A stretch of DNA of 64,000 bases from Ehretia macrophylla (GCA_037974665.1 CM075767.1:18368840-18432839), one strand, 5' to 3'; positions 46,701 through 57,676 are shown, counted from the first letter of the stretch. Notes: a model not told the origin generated them from the letters alone. Program-made: numbers and translations.

Positions 46701-48338
46701 ACAAACTACGTGCCAGGTAAGACAAAAGTTGTTGCGGATGCTTTGAGCCGAAAGGCTACTGCTGCAAGTTTAATTATCAAGGATTGGGAGACTTTCGAAG
46801 AAATTTGTTCATGTAAGCCAGAAGCTACTGAGGTAGGGATTCGATTTGCTAGCTTACAAATTCAGTCAGGATTGCTAACACAAATCAGGGAGGCTCAGAA
46901 GACTGATCCTCACATCTTGAAAATCCAAGAAAAAGCAAAAGGGGGAGAGTCGGAGTTTAAATTACATGCAGATGGTATCTTCAGATTTAGGGACAGAGTG
47001 TGTGTTCCTGGTGATCCAACTTTGAAGAATGAGATTATGTCCGAGGCACATAATTCAAGATATACAATTCACCCGGGCAGTACTAAAATGTATAGAGATC
47101 TGAAACAACACTTCTGGTGGAACAATATGAAGAGGGAGATTGCTGGGTATGTATCCAGGTGTTTAACTTGCCAGAGGGTTAAAGCTGAGCATCAGAGGCC
47201 AGCCGGGCTTCTGCAACCGTTGTCGATTCCGCAATGGAAGTGGGTGCATGTAACAATGGACCTTGTGACTGATCTTCCGAGATCTCCGAGAGGATGTGAT
47301 TCTGTTTGGGTTGTTGTGGACCGATTGACTAAGGTTTCACATTTTATTTCCGTGAACAAACAGGATAGCCTTGATAAACTAGCTGAGCTTTATGTTGCTA
47401 ATATTGTGAGACTTCATGGTGTGCCACAGAGTATAGTGTCAGATAGAGATCCCAGATTTAGATCTCGTTTTTGGTAGAAGTTGCAAGAGGCCATGGGAAC
47501 TAAATTGAGCTTCAGTACTGCTTACCATCCATAAACTGATGGCCAATCTGAGAGAACCATCAGGATCTTGGAAGACATGCTTCGGGCATGTGTGTTAGAC
47601 TTTGGGAAGAATTGGGAGAAGTTTTTGCCTTTAGCGGAGTTTGCCTACAATAATAGTTATCAATCTACTATAGGTATGGCTCCCTACGAGGCGTTGTACG
47701 GTCGTAAATGCAGATCCCCATTGTATTGGGAAGAGGTTGGAGATATGAGAACAATTGATCCGACTGTGTTACTTGAGGTGATTAAGATGGTGGATAATGT
47801 TCACCTTATTCGCCAGCGTATGCTTACAGCTCAGAGTCGTCAGAAGAGTTATGCTGATAAGCACCGTCGAGATCTTGAGTTTGCTTTGGGAGATCGGGTG
47901 TTTCTTAAGATTTCTCCCCGAAAGGGATTGATTCGGCACGGCAAGAGCGGGAAACTTAGTCCCAGGTATGTGGGTCCATTTGATATCACCGAAAAGGTGG
48001 GTCCTTTGGCTTATCGGTTAGCTTTACCTCTGAGCTTGTCAAGACAGCACGATGTGTTCCACGTGTCAATGTTAAGGAAATATCATCCAGATCCTTCACA
48101 TGTACTTGAACCAAAGCCTTTCCAGATTGGGAAAAAGTTAACTTATAAGGAGAGACCGATTCGAATTGTGGATCAAAAAGTTCAGGAACTTCGCGGGAAG
48201 AGTATTCCGTTGGTAAAGGTTCTGTGGAATCATCACGGGTTTGAGGAAGCAACTTGGGAAATAGAGGACCAGGTTCGGAGTCAATATCCGAAGTTGTTTG
48301 ACGACCAGGTAAGAATTGCGTGGACGCAATTGTTTTAA
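43722..48338 (+). pseudogene. Element 5 gag-pol polyprotein
   Basis: The likely start is ATG 43722. Stops at 43731, 43857 and 43885 and a frame change near 43930 break the N-terminus. A 470-codon stretch (43937-45346) holds the gag core, a complete zinc knuckle CNFCNRSGHVEANC, a second with a lost Cys (CTGYGINEHRVKDF), and the protease LIDPGATHSF, where Pro replaces the active-site Ser. RT follows from about 45480 with [11 protein letters not shown] and [10 protein letters not shown] (a Leu in that box is Gln), broken at 45451, 45823, near 45910 and at 46182. RNase H ([17 protein letters not shown]) and the integrase zinc domain ([31 protein letters not shown]) are intact in 46200-47477. The core continues with VSDRDPRF; a stop at 47475 and another in HP-TDG at 47532 separate the last part (47568-48338), which has the chromodomain (VKVLWNHHGFEEATW). 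Confidence 0.94.
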
Positions 48339-48349
48339 GGGGGATAGGG
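48314..48349 (+). promoter_or_regulatory. Element 5 pre-PPT stem and polypurine tract
   Basis: AATTGCG (48314-48320) pairs with CGCAATT (48325-48331) around TGGA. TAAGGGGGATAGGG (48336-48349) then precedes the LTR. Confidence 0.82.
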
Positions 48350-49615
48350 TGTAATACCCGAGCCGAAATGTGAAATTTTCCTATTTATTCTTCTGAAAAT
48401 TATATTTTCTTAAATTCTTTGAAATTTAATTGTTATTCATTTGTCGTCGCAATATGCATTGCATTTCGAGAGCGATAGTTAGAGCGTGTTTTCTAGTCCT
48501 CAACAAATAGTGAAAACTAGTATTTAGTGTTTTAATTTAAGTATTTTATTTGTTATTAACTAGAATTAGAATTGTGTTAGTTGTTTTAGCTTTAAAATGC
48601 AAGAAATAAGCTTATTTGACCAACTTAAGTTAGCTTTGACCAAGCCTTGACCATTTGACTTCAACTTTTCATCTTATTTATGCATAACACATTGCAAAAT
48701 CAAAGCACAAAGCTGAAAAATAAAAGAAGAGCAGGCCGAAACTCCAAAGGGAAAAAAAAAACATTTTCAAATTTCAAATCTTCAAATCTTCACGTGAACT
48801 TGCACGGGGTTGGTTCTGAGGCATCCAACGAGGTTTTCCTAGCATCTATAAGCGTCTAAGGTGAGGGAAGCATCCTTATTTGCGCATTTGAAAATGTTGT
48901 ATATAAACTTTAATTTTTGGGTTTTAGCCGTAAATTGTTATTTAATTCGTTTTGATGCTTAAAGAATGTTCATTGACAATTGTAGAACATGTATATGTAG
49001 CTTTTTAGCATTTTCTGTAGTTGAATATCGAAATTGCAATATAAATTGATAAAGGAATAGTAAATTATGAATAGTAAACCCCCGTTTTGAAGAAGTTGCT
49101 CTTTTTTGCGTTCTGTTGATGTGAAAAGATGCTAGATATGTTAGAATGCCTAAATGCATGATTTGTTTGGATTGTGTAATGGAAAAACGGAGAAAAATGA
49201 CTTGGTACATGTTGGGGTCGTTTAGGTCGAGTTTAGAATTTCCTCGTTTTGCGTGATGGCGTTGTCTCGGGAAGCCATGGAAGCACTTTTGGTGTGGTTA
49301 TGGCATTGGTTGGGTGTTTGGTTAGGGTAGCTGTAGTTCAAACGAGCAAAGGGAGAAATTGGAGCTTGCGAGAATTCTAGGGTAAAGTAGGATTTCGTGG
49401 TCTTTAGACGTGCCTTATGGTGACCTAGGAGGAATGGTGAAGTCGGTTCCAAAACTCCTGGCTCGTTTGAAAGTAGTAGCATTTTGAAAGTTGGGGTCGT
49501 TTTGTGTTTTTGTTGGTTTTCATAGTGTTATGCTTGTAGAATGCTTATTATTGCTTGTTATGCTTGTTAAAGATGATTATGATTGAAATGTTTATCAACT
49601 GTTGCTATTGCGTGC

Positions 49616-49640
49616 GAGAGTAACCTACTTTGTTATTCTC
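49616..49640 (+). other. LTR hairpin (family C, element 5 3' LTR)
   Basis: GAGAGTAAC and GTTATTCTC flank CTACTTT, identical to the 5' copy. Confidence 0.72.
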
Positions 49641-50125
49641 CCACGTGTGGCTCTATTGCTCGATTGCTCGATTGTTGCATTGTATATTGTATTGCATTCA
49701 TAGAGTCAGGGGCGGTGTGATGGGCCTCTCTGGGTAGCCTCGGGTTGCCAGGGTTGGTTGCCCTAGCTCCGTGTCCTATTCCCTTTCTTGCTTGGGTTGC
49801 CTCCCAGGGAGATTTGGGTCGTAGAATTGATTGGATACTTCCGGGGTATTCCAAACTGAAGTTATAAGGTGGTTGGGCCGGCGCGTCGTCATCGGATTCG
49901 TGATTGAAAGTTGCTCGTGGAAAGTGAATTGTATCCTTTAATTGATTGGTTATAGCTTTAATGCTTGTCTTGATTTAATTTTGGGTTTGCTTGTATTTCT
50001 ATATGATAAATGATTGATCTATTTGACTATTTGCATTGCATTCTCCTCTCACCTCCGTCCTTGAGACCAATAACCCTCGCTGAGCAATAGTTTTTGCTAA
50101 TTCCTTTCTATACTATATTTTACAG

Positions 50126-50190
50126 GAGTAGTTGCACCGGATCCTATTGAGGTAATTGAGGAGGAGGAGCAAGTGGAGGTGTTTCCTTGA
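50126..50190 (+). other. GAG-rich exon-like segment in LTR C (element 5 3' LTR)
   Basis: After TTTTACAG, GA and 21 codons run to TGA 50188: VVAPDPIEVIEEEEQVEVFP. Frame and stop agree with the other C copies. Confidence 0.42.
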
Positions 50191-50805
50191 TAGCACTTTC
50201 ATTGCTTAGTTGGTGGTTGGTTGCCAGACTTTTGTGCAGGCCATGCTTGATGTGTATATTGCTTGGTTGACGCTTCATTTTGAGGCTTGTAGCCTTGTAT
50301 GTAGTTTCTATTTTGAGGCCTCTATGGTCTTATGTTGTAAAAGTTGAAATATTGTAAAGTTGTAAAGATATACTCGCGTGACTAGTAAGAACTGCATACT
50401 AATGGTTTAACTGTTTAATGGCATGAATACTTGTGTAGTGCATGACATTTTTGGTTTGCAAAGTTGGTTAATGGGAAGATGTATGTTTTTTTTAAAAGAA
50501 AGTTGGCTTGTTTCAAATGTTTATTATGGTTTTCGCGAGTATTATGTTGAATGTAGGGTTTCGGATCGTCCACAGTACAGAGGAGACTCCGTCTGTGTGT
50601 TGGGTCTGGGCTTGGCCTTTTGCGGGGTCGGGTCGGGGCGTGACAGTTTGGATTAGTAGAATGTAAGATATGATTATTTGAAGTTTAGGTTGTCTTTCTT
50701 TAAAGCATTGAATTATGCCTTTAGTTGATTGGGTGGTGTTTGAGTTATTGAATTGTGAGTTGTTAATGGTTAGGCTAGGGTTAGATTATGTGTTTAATGC
50801 ATATT

Positions 50806-50836
50806 AAGTTGGATGGCCTACTTTGTCATCTAACTT
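50806..50836 (+). other. LTR hairpin (family D, element 4 3' LTR)
   Basis: AAGTTGGATGGC and GTCATCTAACTT flank CTACTTT. Twelve consecutive pairs form, two of them G-T. Confidence 0.75.
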
Positions 50837-51351
50837 AGTTGTTTGTTATTTAATTGATTACTTGATGTAATATTGATGAAAAGATGATTATTGAATAAGT
50901 ATTGATGAACCGGGAGATAGTCAACGAAAAAGGTTATCCTCTTGTGATGTGAATGTTTATTTTATTGTTGAGTCTTGGTATGTGTGTGCCACCTCTCGGG
51001 CAACATCGGGCTGTCGGGTTGATAATGGCATGACTACCAGAGGCTACCCTCATCTCGCATAGGCGGAGATGCCATGGAAGGCAGGGCTAGTGAGGTACCT
51101 CGGGTGTGTATGTCATGGGGGTAATAAGAAGATGATTGAGATCGTGATAGCGTTTGGAGCTACACCAAATAGAGTATCCTTTATTGATTGGTCATTATAG
51201 TTATGTGTTTATATTGTTATTGATGTTTATTAGTGTGTTTACTGCTCAAAGGATCATTTCCAAGGAGTATAGTAAATACTGTTAGAGATCTATCGGATCC
51301 TCACTGGGCTTGTTTTATATAAGCTCACTCTTTATTATTGCATGCATGCAG

Positions 51352-51443
51352 GTGTTACTGATTCTGACTACGGGTACGTGCCTCTTGAAGATGAAAATGT
51401 GCCTTTTGTGGATGAATCTTATGTGCAGGAGTCATTGCCATAA
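51352..51443 (+). other. Open exon-like segment in LTR D (element 4 3' LTR)
   Basis: After GCATGCAG, GT and 30 codons run to TAA 51441, including DYGYVPLEDENVPFVDESYV. The stop is TAA here and TGA in the 5' LTR, at the same position. Confidence 0.43.
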
Positions 51444-51840
51444 AATTGTTTGTAGTTGATGTATTATGATGTATTGTATAACTTACTTTAACTTAAAGAC
51501 TTATGTATGATGGTTTAGTAGTCTTTCTTTTGATCATGTTTAGATTGCTAAGTTGGTTTATAATCTATTTTGAAATGTATGTATAGTTTATGTATGAAGT
51601 TGGAACGAAGGCGTATAACTGTGAATGGGTTGTTGAAGGAATGGTTATTGTATAATATGGTTATGTTGTATGTTGTTAATTTAATTAAGGAGTTGATTGT
51701 TGAATGGTTTGTGGAGTTTGGTTGTATGGTACTCGGAAGAGGTTGGTTTAGAGCCTCGGTGTCTTAATTGCTGTCGTTATACTGCCAAAATTCCATTGCG
51801 TCCTGACTTATTGTAGGTGTGGTCGAGTTGGGGCGTGACA

Positions 51841-52740
51841 GTATCAGATAGAGATCCTAGATTCACTTCTCGTTTCTGGCAGAAGCTATAGTCAACAATG
51901 GGAACCAAATTAAGCTTCAGTACTACATACCATCCACAAACAGATGGCCAATCTGAGCAAACTATCAGGATCTTGGAATATATGCTTCGAGCATGTGTGT
52001 TGGACTTTGGTAAGAACTGGGAAAAAATCTTGCCTTTAGCGGAGTTCGCCTACAATAATAGTTACCAATCTACTATAGACATGGCTCTCAATGAGGCATT
52101 ATATGGTCGTAAATGTAGATTCCCATTGTATTGGGAAGAGGTTGGAGAGATAAGAATAGTTGATCCGATTGTGTTGCCTGAGATGATTAAGATGGTGGAT
52201 ATAATGTTCATATTATTCGCCAGCGTATGCTTATAGCTCAGAGTCGTCAGCAGAGTTATGCTGATAAGCGCCGCTGAAATCTCGAGTTTGCATTGGGTGA
52301 TCGGGTGTTTCTTAAGATTTCTTCTCGAAAGGGGTTGATTCGGCATGGTGAGAGTGAGAAACTTAGTCCCAGGTTTGTAGGTCCATTTGAGATCACAAAG
52401 AAAGTGGGTTCCTTAGCTTACCGTTTAGCTTTGTCTCCGAGTTTGTCGAGACTGCACGATGTCTTCTATGTGTCAATGTTAAGGAAATATCATCCAGATC
52501 CTTCACATGTACTTGAACTAGAACATTTGCAGATTGAGGATAAGTTAACTTATGAGGAAAGACCGATTCGAATTGTGGATCAAAAAGTTCAGAAGCTTCA
52601 CAGGAAGAGTATTTCGATGGTGAAGGTTTTGTGGAGTCATCACGGTTTTGAAGAAGCAACTTGGGAGAGAGAAGACCAAATTTAGGGTTAGTATCCGGAG
52701 TTGTTCGCCGATTAGGTAGGGAATTGCGTGGATGTAATTA
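51841..52740 (+). pseudogene. Element 3 pol, second part: integrase core end and chromodomain
   Basis: It continues the frame cut at 30047: SDRDPRFTSRFW, then [12 protein letters not shown] with the catalytic Glu, [27 protein letters not shown] and the chromodomain (VKVLWSHHGFEEATW near 52620-52670). A TAG lies near 51889, a frame change near 52200-52290 and stops near 52683-52690. It is closely related to element 5. Confidence 0.92.
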
Positions 52741-52757
52741 TTTTAAGGGGGATAAGG
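52722..52757 (+). promoter_or_regulatory. Element 3 pre-PPT stem and polypurine tract
   Basis: AATTGCG (52722-52728) pairs with TGTAATT (52733-52739) using two G-T pairs. TAAGGGGGATAAGG (52744-52757) precedes the LTR. Confidence 0.78.
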
Positions 52758-52975
52758 TGTAATACCCGAGCCCAAAACATGAAATTTTTCTGTTTCTTTT
52801 TCTAAAAATTATATTTTTCCTATATTCCATGATATTCAAATGTTATTCGTTCATCGTCGCAAAGTGCATCTCATATCAAGAGTGATAGCTAGAGTACGAT
52901 TTCTAGTCCTCAGCAAGTAGTAAAACTAGTATTTAGTATTTTAGTTTTTAGTATTCTAGTTGTTAATACTAGAAT
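52758..52975 (+). repeat. Element 3 3' LTR, first fragment (family C)
   Basis: Only the first about 218 bases of the LTR (matching 23929-24146) remain before a rearranged junction. About 1.2 kb of LTR is then missing; the LTR resumes at 60339. Confidence 0.88.
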
Positions 52976-53008
52976 GAGCCATGAGTTTGGAAACCGACTT
53001 CACCAATC
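52976..53008 (-). other. Inverted 33-base scrap of LTR C at a junction
   Basis: The reverse complement of these bases matches LTR C near 24978-25012 and 39773-39805. It sits between forward LTR C and a truncated minus-strand LTR D, so it marks a complex repair junction. Confidence 0.78.
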
Positions 53009-55081
53009 AGTAAACAAGCCCAGTGAGGATCCGATAGATCTCGAGCAAGGTCTACTAAACTCCTTAGAATAATCCTTTGAGTCAGTAAACACACAATAAC
53101 ATAAATAATACTATCATCACATAACTATATGACCATTCAATAAAGGATACACTCTCTAGTTGGTGTAACTCCAAACGCTATCACGATCTCAACCATTCTT
53201 CTTGTAACTCCCCATTACTCACGCACCCGGGGTACCCCCAATAACCTCTCCCTCCATGACACCTCTGTCATGCGAGCTGGAGGCAGTCTCTGATAGTCAT
53301 GCCGTTTTCAACCCGACAGCCCGATGCTGCCAGAGAGGTGCCACACACATACCAGAGACTCAGCAATAATAATAAACATCAATCATTCACAGGAGGACAG
53401 TCTAGCAGAACTGTTTATCTCCCGACATCCATCATCAATCAATAATCATCAATAATCATCAATAATTATATTATCATCATAATAACGTCAATAACCAATT
53501 TAACAACACATAACTAAGTTAGATGACAAAGTAGGCCATCTAACCGAACATGCATTACACACACAATCGAACCCTAATTTACCCGTCAACTACTCACAAT
53601 TCAATCACTCAACCCACACCCAATCATCTAAGGCTCAATCTAACATTTTAAAGAAAGACAACCTAAACTTCAATTAATCATATCTTATATTCTACTAATC
53701 CAAACAATTCCAAATCAGTTTCAAACACCCATCCATTCAACCAACTACATTAGCCCCCTCGGAAAACCACCATAGCACCTCCAAATCATGCCTGATAACC
53801 CTAAAACCCTAAGGTGTCAAGGCTGAATTTTTCAGATTTTCACCCAAACATCACAATCGAAAATTCGGCATTACAACGGCGCTACCACGTAATTATCAAA
53901 CTTTTAGAAATCGACGGCAATCGATTCCGATCAACACAACTCAAAATAATCAACATTGAACAATTTAATCAAATTTAAATACTTGGAAAATAAAAATTAC
54001 GCTACAACCGATAAAAACTCGTAGTATTACAGCTAAATGATCCCTAGCATGCAAGGAGCAATAATCTAACATCAGATTAGAATTCTAACGGTTCAATTTT
54101 CATTTATACACAAAAATGCAAAAGATAACTTTTGAGATCTAGAATTTTTCTCTCACCTTTGATGCAAACTAAGACTAGAAATGGGTAGAATTGATGCCCA
54201 ACAATCAATTTCAAGTTTTGAATCACTCAATTCGGCTTTGAAATGCAAAATCTATGAGAAAAATGCTTTGAAAATGCCTTCATCTTTCTCCTCCAAGGAG
54301 CCACGGTTGTGTGTGTTTTTGGGGTGTTTTTGTGCTTTGTGAGTGTGTGTTGGTGATATAAGCTTGTTGGTCAACCATTTAAATAAAGTCAAAGTTAATT
54401 TAAATTAGTATTTTTGTGTTTTCTTGACTTTAAATGCATTTTCTTGATCACCAAAGTTCAAAACATTTATTCAACACCCAAAATAGCTCAAGTAGATTAT
54501 TTTTAGGTGACAAGAAGTTTTACAATCAAACAATTTTACCTGAGTCGGCTTAAAACGCGATTTTTGCAAAAGAAGGTGAAAAGTCATATTATTTATTTTC
54601 AAATGTCTTTTGAATGCACAATTAATCTAAAATCATTTAATACCACGTATAAATACATTTATATTAATATATACTAGGTCAACAAAAGTCAATGCAAGAA
54701 TCGGGTTTAGAAGAAATCACTATTTAACTCAAAAACGCTATTTTTGGTCCGAAAAGTCTATTTAAATTACTATTCTGTTTCAGAATCAATTTTTATCAAA
54801 CATGGGTCTATTAATAATAGAGGACTAGTTTTGAAGAAGTTTAAAACACCCCTGTAAAAATTTTAGTGGACAGGTGTTCAAAAGTACTATTCATCAAAAC
54901 CGACGATAAAATTTCTGATTCTGTTTTGATAAAAATTTCATGAATGCACATTTAGCATGTTCTAGGAGTATTAATATCAAAATTATCACATTCTAAGTTA
55001 TATAGCACATAAACAGGTTAATTCACGCAAAACGAGAATAAACACACAAAACGAGACATGATAGAAAAGTGGGGTTTCACA
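53009..55081 (-). repeat. Element 6 3' LTR (family D, truncated)
   Basis: It begins TGTGAAACCCCAC at 55081 on the minus strand beside the PPT. It lacks its last about 0.54 kb, including the exon-like segment, lost at the junction near 53009. It is very like the 5' LTR in the segments compared by eye. A (CATCAATAAT)n simple repeat lies near 53427-53475 and the hairpin at 53518-53544. An open frame at 52990-53400 was not seen. Confidence 0.88.
53518..53544 (-). other. LTR hairpin (family D, element 6 3' LTR)
   Basis: On the minus strand GTTAGATGGC and GTCATCTAAC flank CTACTTT. Confidence 0.72.
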
Positions 55082-55118
55082 TTCTCTCCTCCTTAAAACA
55101 ATTGCGTCCGCGCAATTG
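55082..55118 (-). promoter_or_regulatory. Element 6 polypurine tract and pre-PPT stem
   Basis: On the minus strand the stem CAATTGCG / CGCAATTG (55118-55111 with 55106-55099, eight perfect pairs) is followed by TTTTAAGGAGGAGAGAA up to the LTR. The PPT is AGGAGGAGA rather than AGGGGGA. Confidence 0.82.
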
Positions 55119-57300
55119 TCGAACTGACAGACAATTAAATCCTCAATCGTTACACTTAACAATACTTCTCTTAGTTCTTATTTATCTCCTAGGATGATAC
55201 CTAACCAAAGACGTCAAAAGAACAACCTCTGTTGACTGCAAGTTGATGATCATAATTCCAAGACAATCTTCAATTCATAATTCTCTCCCACCTAATATCA
55301 TATTGCATATGAAAGAAATCGCAACTCCAAAGTTTTAGCATGACACCACTAATTATCAATCATCCCCTACTACGCAAAAGAGCTCTATGAACACCCCGAG
55401 GGTTTAAAAACTCAATCACGATAACATGAATGATTACTGATCAAGGAAATATCTCAAAAGTGACATTGGTCAGAATATGGCTCTTATGAAATTTACAAGG
55501 AATTAAGAATATGGAAAGTCATATTTGAGCCAACAATCAAGGGAGCAAGAGGTCAAACAAGTTAATCAAGAGGCTAATAGTTTAATAAGAAAGCATGATA
55601 ACTAAGATAAGAAATGTCTCAGCACCTTTCAGTTAAATAAGTACGAACAAAGGATGATGACGAGTCAAAACAGTGCTGAGTATGTTGAACAAAAATTCCT
55701 GAACAAGTAGATATTTCAATTCTCGATGATTGTTCAAGGAACCAACAAGTAAGTTGTACTTGAGGCGAGATGAAATTAAGAAATAAGATATTATTAATTC
55801 AATAGAAAACATGAGTGACAAGAGTATCTCAGCACACAATAACCAAAGAAGTATAAATAAGGACAATGCTGAGTATATTGAATGAACAATTACAAGCAAA
55901 GTAATGGCTCAGGATTTGATAATAAAACAATAGGATTAACAAGAATGACAATGATGTACTTAGGTAGGGAGTATATCAAGCAAGTGGAATTCGAACAAGT
56001 AAAATGGTATACCAAAGGAAAAATTACTTTCAAATGAATAGTAATAGGATGAAATGAAATATTGAAATCAATGGCTGGAGATATAGAATGAAATATAGAA
56101 GTCTCAAACCTTAACTCCAATAAGTGACATTGCTATAAGAAGCAAATATGAATGTTAAGAATAGAAACAATGTCAAATGAGTATAGGATCCATTAATCCA
56201 ATAAGCAAAACTTTCAAGAAACAATTAATGTACTAGAAAAGTGTAACTCTCTCTCAAATAAGTGAGAAAAGAGTAAAAGAAAATAATAAGACCAATAGAA
56301 TTATGAAGCACAAGAAGGGTGTCCTACTTACACACTTAAACACCATTAAATCAAATCCTACAATCTATATCTCTCCAAAACAAGACACTAAGGAGATCTA
56401 GTGAACCTAAGGAGTCATAACAATCACCAAACAAGATAAATCACTCCAAAATTTTACATTCCGCACCAGACCAATCACTAAACAAGATAATTCACCGATT
56501 ACCCAACAAGATTCACTAATGAAGAGTCCAAAATCTGATAACACAATACAGATTCATGCTAACCCATTATAACACAAGAGAATCCCAATCAACAATTTAG
56601 AAAGTCATACCACCTAGAACCCAGAAGCTTGATGTAGGCAAGTAAATGTTCAGTCACCAAAATGCATTCTTATTTCCTCAAATAATTCTATCCCCCAAAA
56701 ATTACAACCTCCAATAAAGTAACCTTAGTCAGGAATTACTCCAATTGTCTCCAAGGTTTAAAGATCAAAACTCCAAAATACCCATTAATAATATAGCAAT
56801 CCCAAATAGTAGACATATTCACATGTTATACTACAGTTCATTCCATTCACAAATATACATCACTAATTCCTCAAATAAATTCATTCTAAAATAGCCTCAA
56901 GAAAGTATAGTCTGAGTTAAGACTCCAAAAGTGTCTAATCACAACCTCACGGAAATCTCAACTTATAATTCATCTCCAAGTAATAACAAGTTAAACATGG
57001 CAACAAAAGTAATTATAATCATCAAAATACATTGCTATTTCCTCGAACAATGTCATTCTCGCTAAAGGAATATCAAGATCAATCCACTAAGCCGAAACTA
57101 AAATCCATAAACATAACAATTAAAATCTAACTGATAAACTACTAGAATAATAATAATTCAAAATCATGGCCTACTTCTATTTCTGAAAACTCTTGTAGTC
57201 ATCCTTACTTCACCTAAAAGAATCACCCACAGTTATAGAATATATACAATTGCATCACATGAAAACTGGTACAATGTAATGCATGATTATCATATAATAT
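55119..57300 (-). other. Element 6 internal region, non-coding, degenerate repeats
   Basis: This is about 2.2 kb of AT-rich DNA. I find no gag, protease, RT or integrase motif; the hydrophobic frames at 55633-56120 look like chance. Similar blocks recur: near 55612 and 55822 (CTCAGCAC...GTGCTGAGTAT), and near 56656, 56848 and 57020 (an about 40-base block with TTTCCTCAAATAA-like core). Spacing is 170-210 bases. Confidence 0.65.
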
Positions 57301-57640
57301 AACATTATCACATAACACACAATTCAGCATATAAGAAGCCAACATTTCATAAACAGGTTATATCACAGAAGTAAGTTATAAACAATTAAAGTCACATAAG
57401 CAACAAACTTCGTATAAGACACTTTGATCACATAAAACACAATTGTCAAATAATACACATTAATCACATAATGCACATTAATCACAACACATTGAGTACG
57501 TATAGCACGTTATCACATAAAACATATTGACCACATTAGTTCACTTAACACACAAGGCATACTGGTCACATAGAAAGTTAGACACATAAGTAAATTAATC
57601 GCATAAACATATTAACATATGTTTCACTTTTCTTTCACTT
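57300..57640 (-). repeat. TTATGTGA array in element 6 leader
   Basis: On the plus strand many degenerate copies of TCACATAA fill this interval (TTATGTGA on the sense strand). It lies between the leader stem-loop and the internal region, as in element 4, but is longer. Confidence 0.7.
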
Positions 57641-57676
57641 AATACATACTTGCATGCTTAGACCACTACCCACATT

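Larger units (their letters stand above)
38687..50645 (+). mobile_element. Element 5: Ty3/gypsy chromovirus, family C, nearly full-length
   Basis: Bounded by the perfect duplication GTTTG (38682-38686 and 50646-50650) within the 3' LTR of element 4. It is 11,959 bp including a 2.4-kb solo LTR in its own 5' LTR, so about 9.5 kb alone. Both LTRs, primer site, PPT and every polyprotein domain are present. About ten stops or frameshifts inactivate it. Confidence 0.93.
48350..50645 (+). repeat. Element 5 3' LTR (family C)
   Basis: Complete LTR of 2296 bp, TGTAATACCCGAGCCG to GGGGCGTGACA, the best reference copy of family C here. Possible leader intron from donor GTGAGG at 48861 to acceptor AG at 50125. 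The hairpin at 49616-49640 and the open segment 50128-50190 are intact. Confidence 0.93.
30048..51840 (+). mobile_element. Element 4: Ty3/gypsy chromovirus, family D
   Basis: Inserted in the integrase of element 3, with target copies GTGTC (30043-30047) and GTATC (51841-51845), one transition apart. The order is 5' LTR, primer site, gag, protease, RT, RNase H, integrase, chromodomain, PPT, 3' LTR. Its 3' LTR is split by element 5. The pol sequence is closest to element 7. Confidence 0.92.
50651..51840 (+). repeat. Element 4 3' LTR, second part (family D)
   Basis: It resumes after element 5 and its target copy GTTTG (50646-50650) and ends GGGGCGTGACA. It contains the best hairpin copy (50806-50836) and the open segment 51354-51443. 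Confidence 0.92.

Noticed and set aside
53427..53475. ATC/CAATAAT simple repeat in LTR D
   Set aside because: It is a simple-sequence repeat present with variation in all D copies, with no sign of function beyond slippage.
55633..56120. Hydrophobic minus-strand open frames in element 6
   Set aside because: The stretch is AT-rich with low complexity, the frames overlap degenerate repeats, and there is no start context or conserved partner. Membrane-like composition is expected from T-rich codons.
57300..57640. CRISPR-like or satellite array
   Set aside because: The repeats are short, degenerate octamers without spacers, and they sit at a fixed place in retrotransposon leaders.
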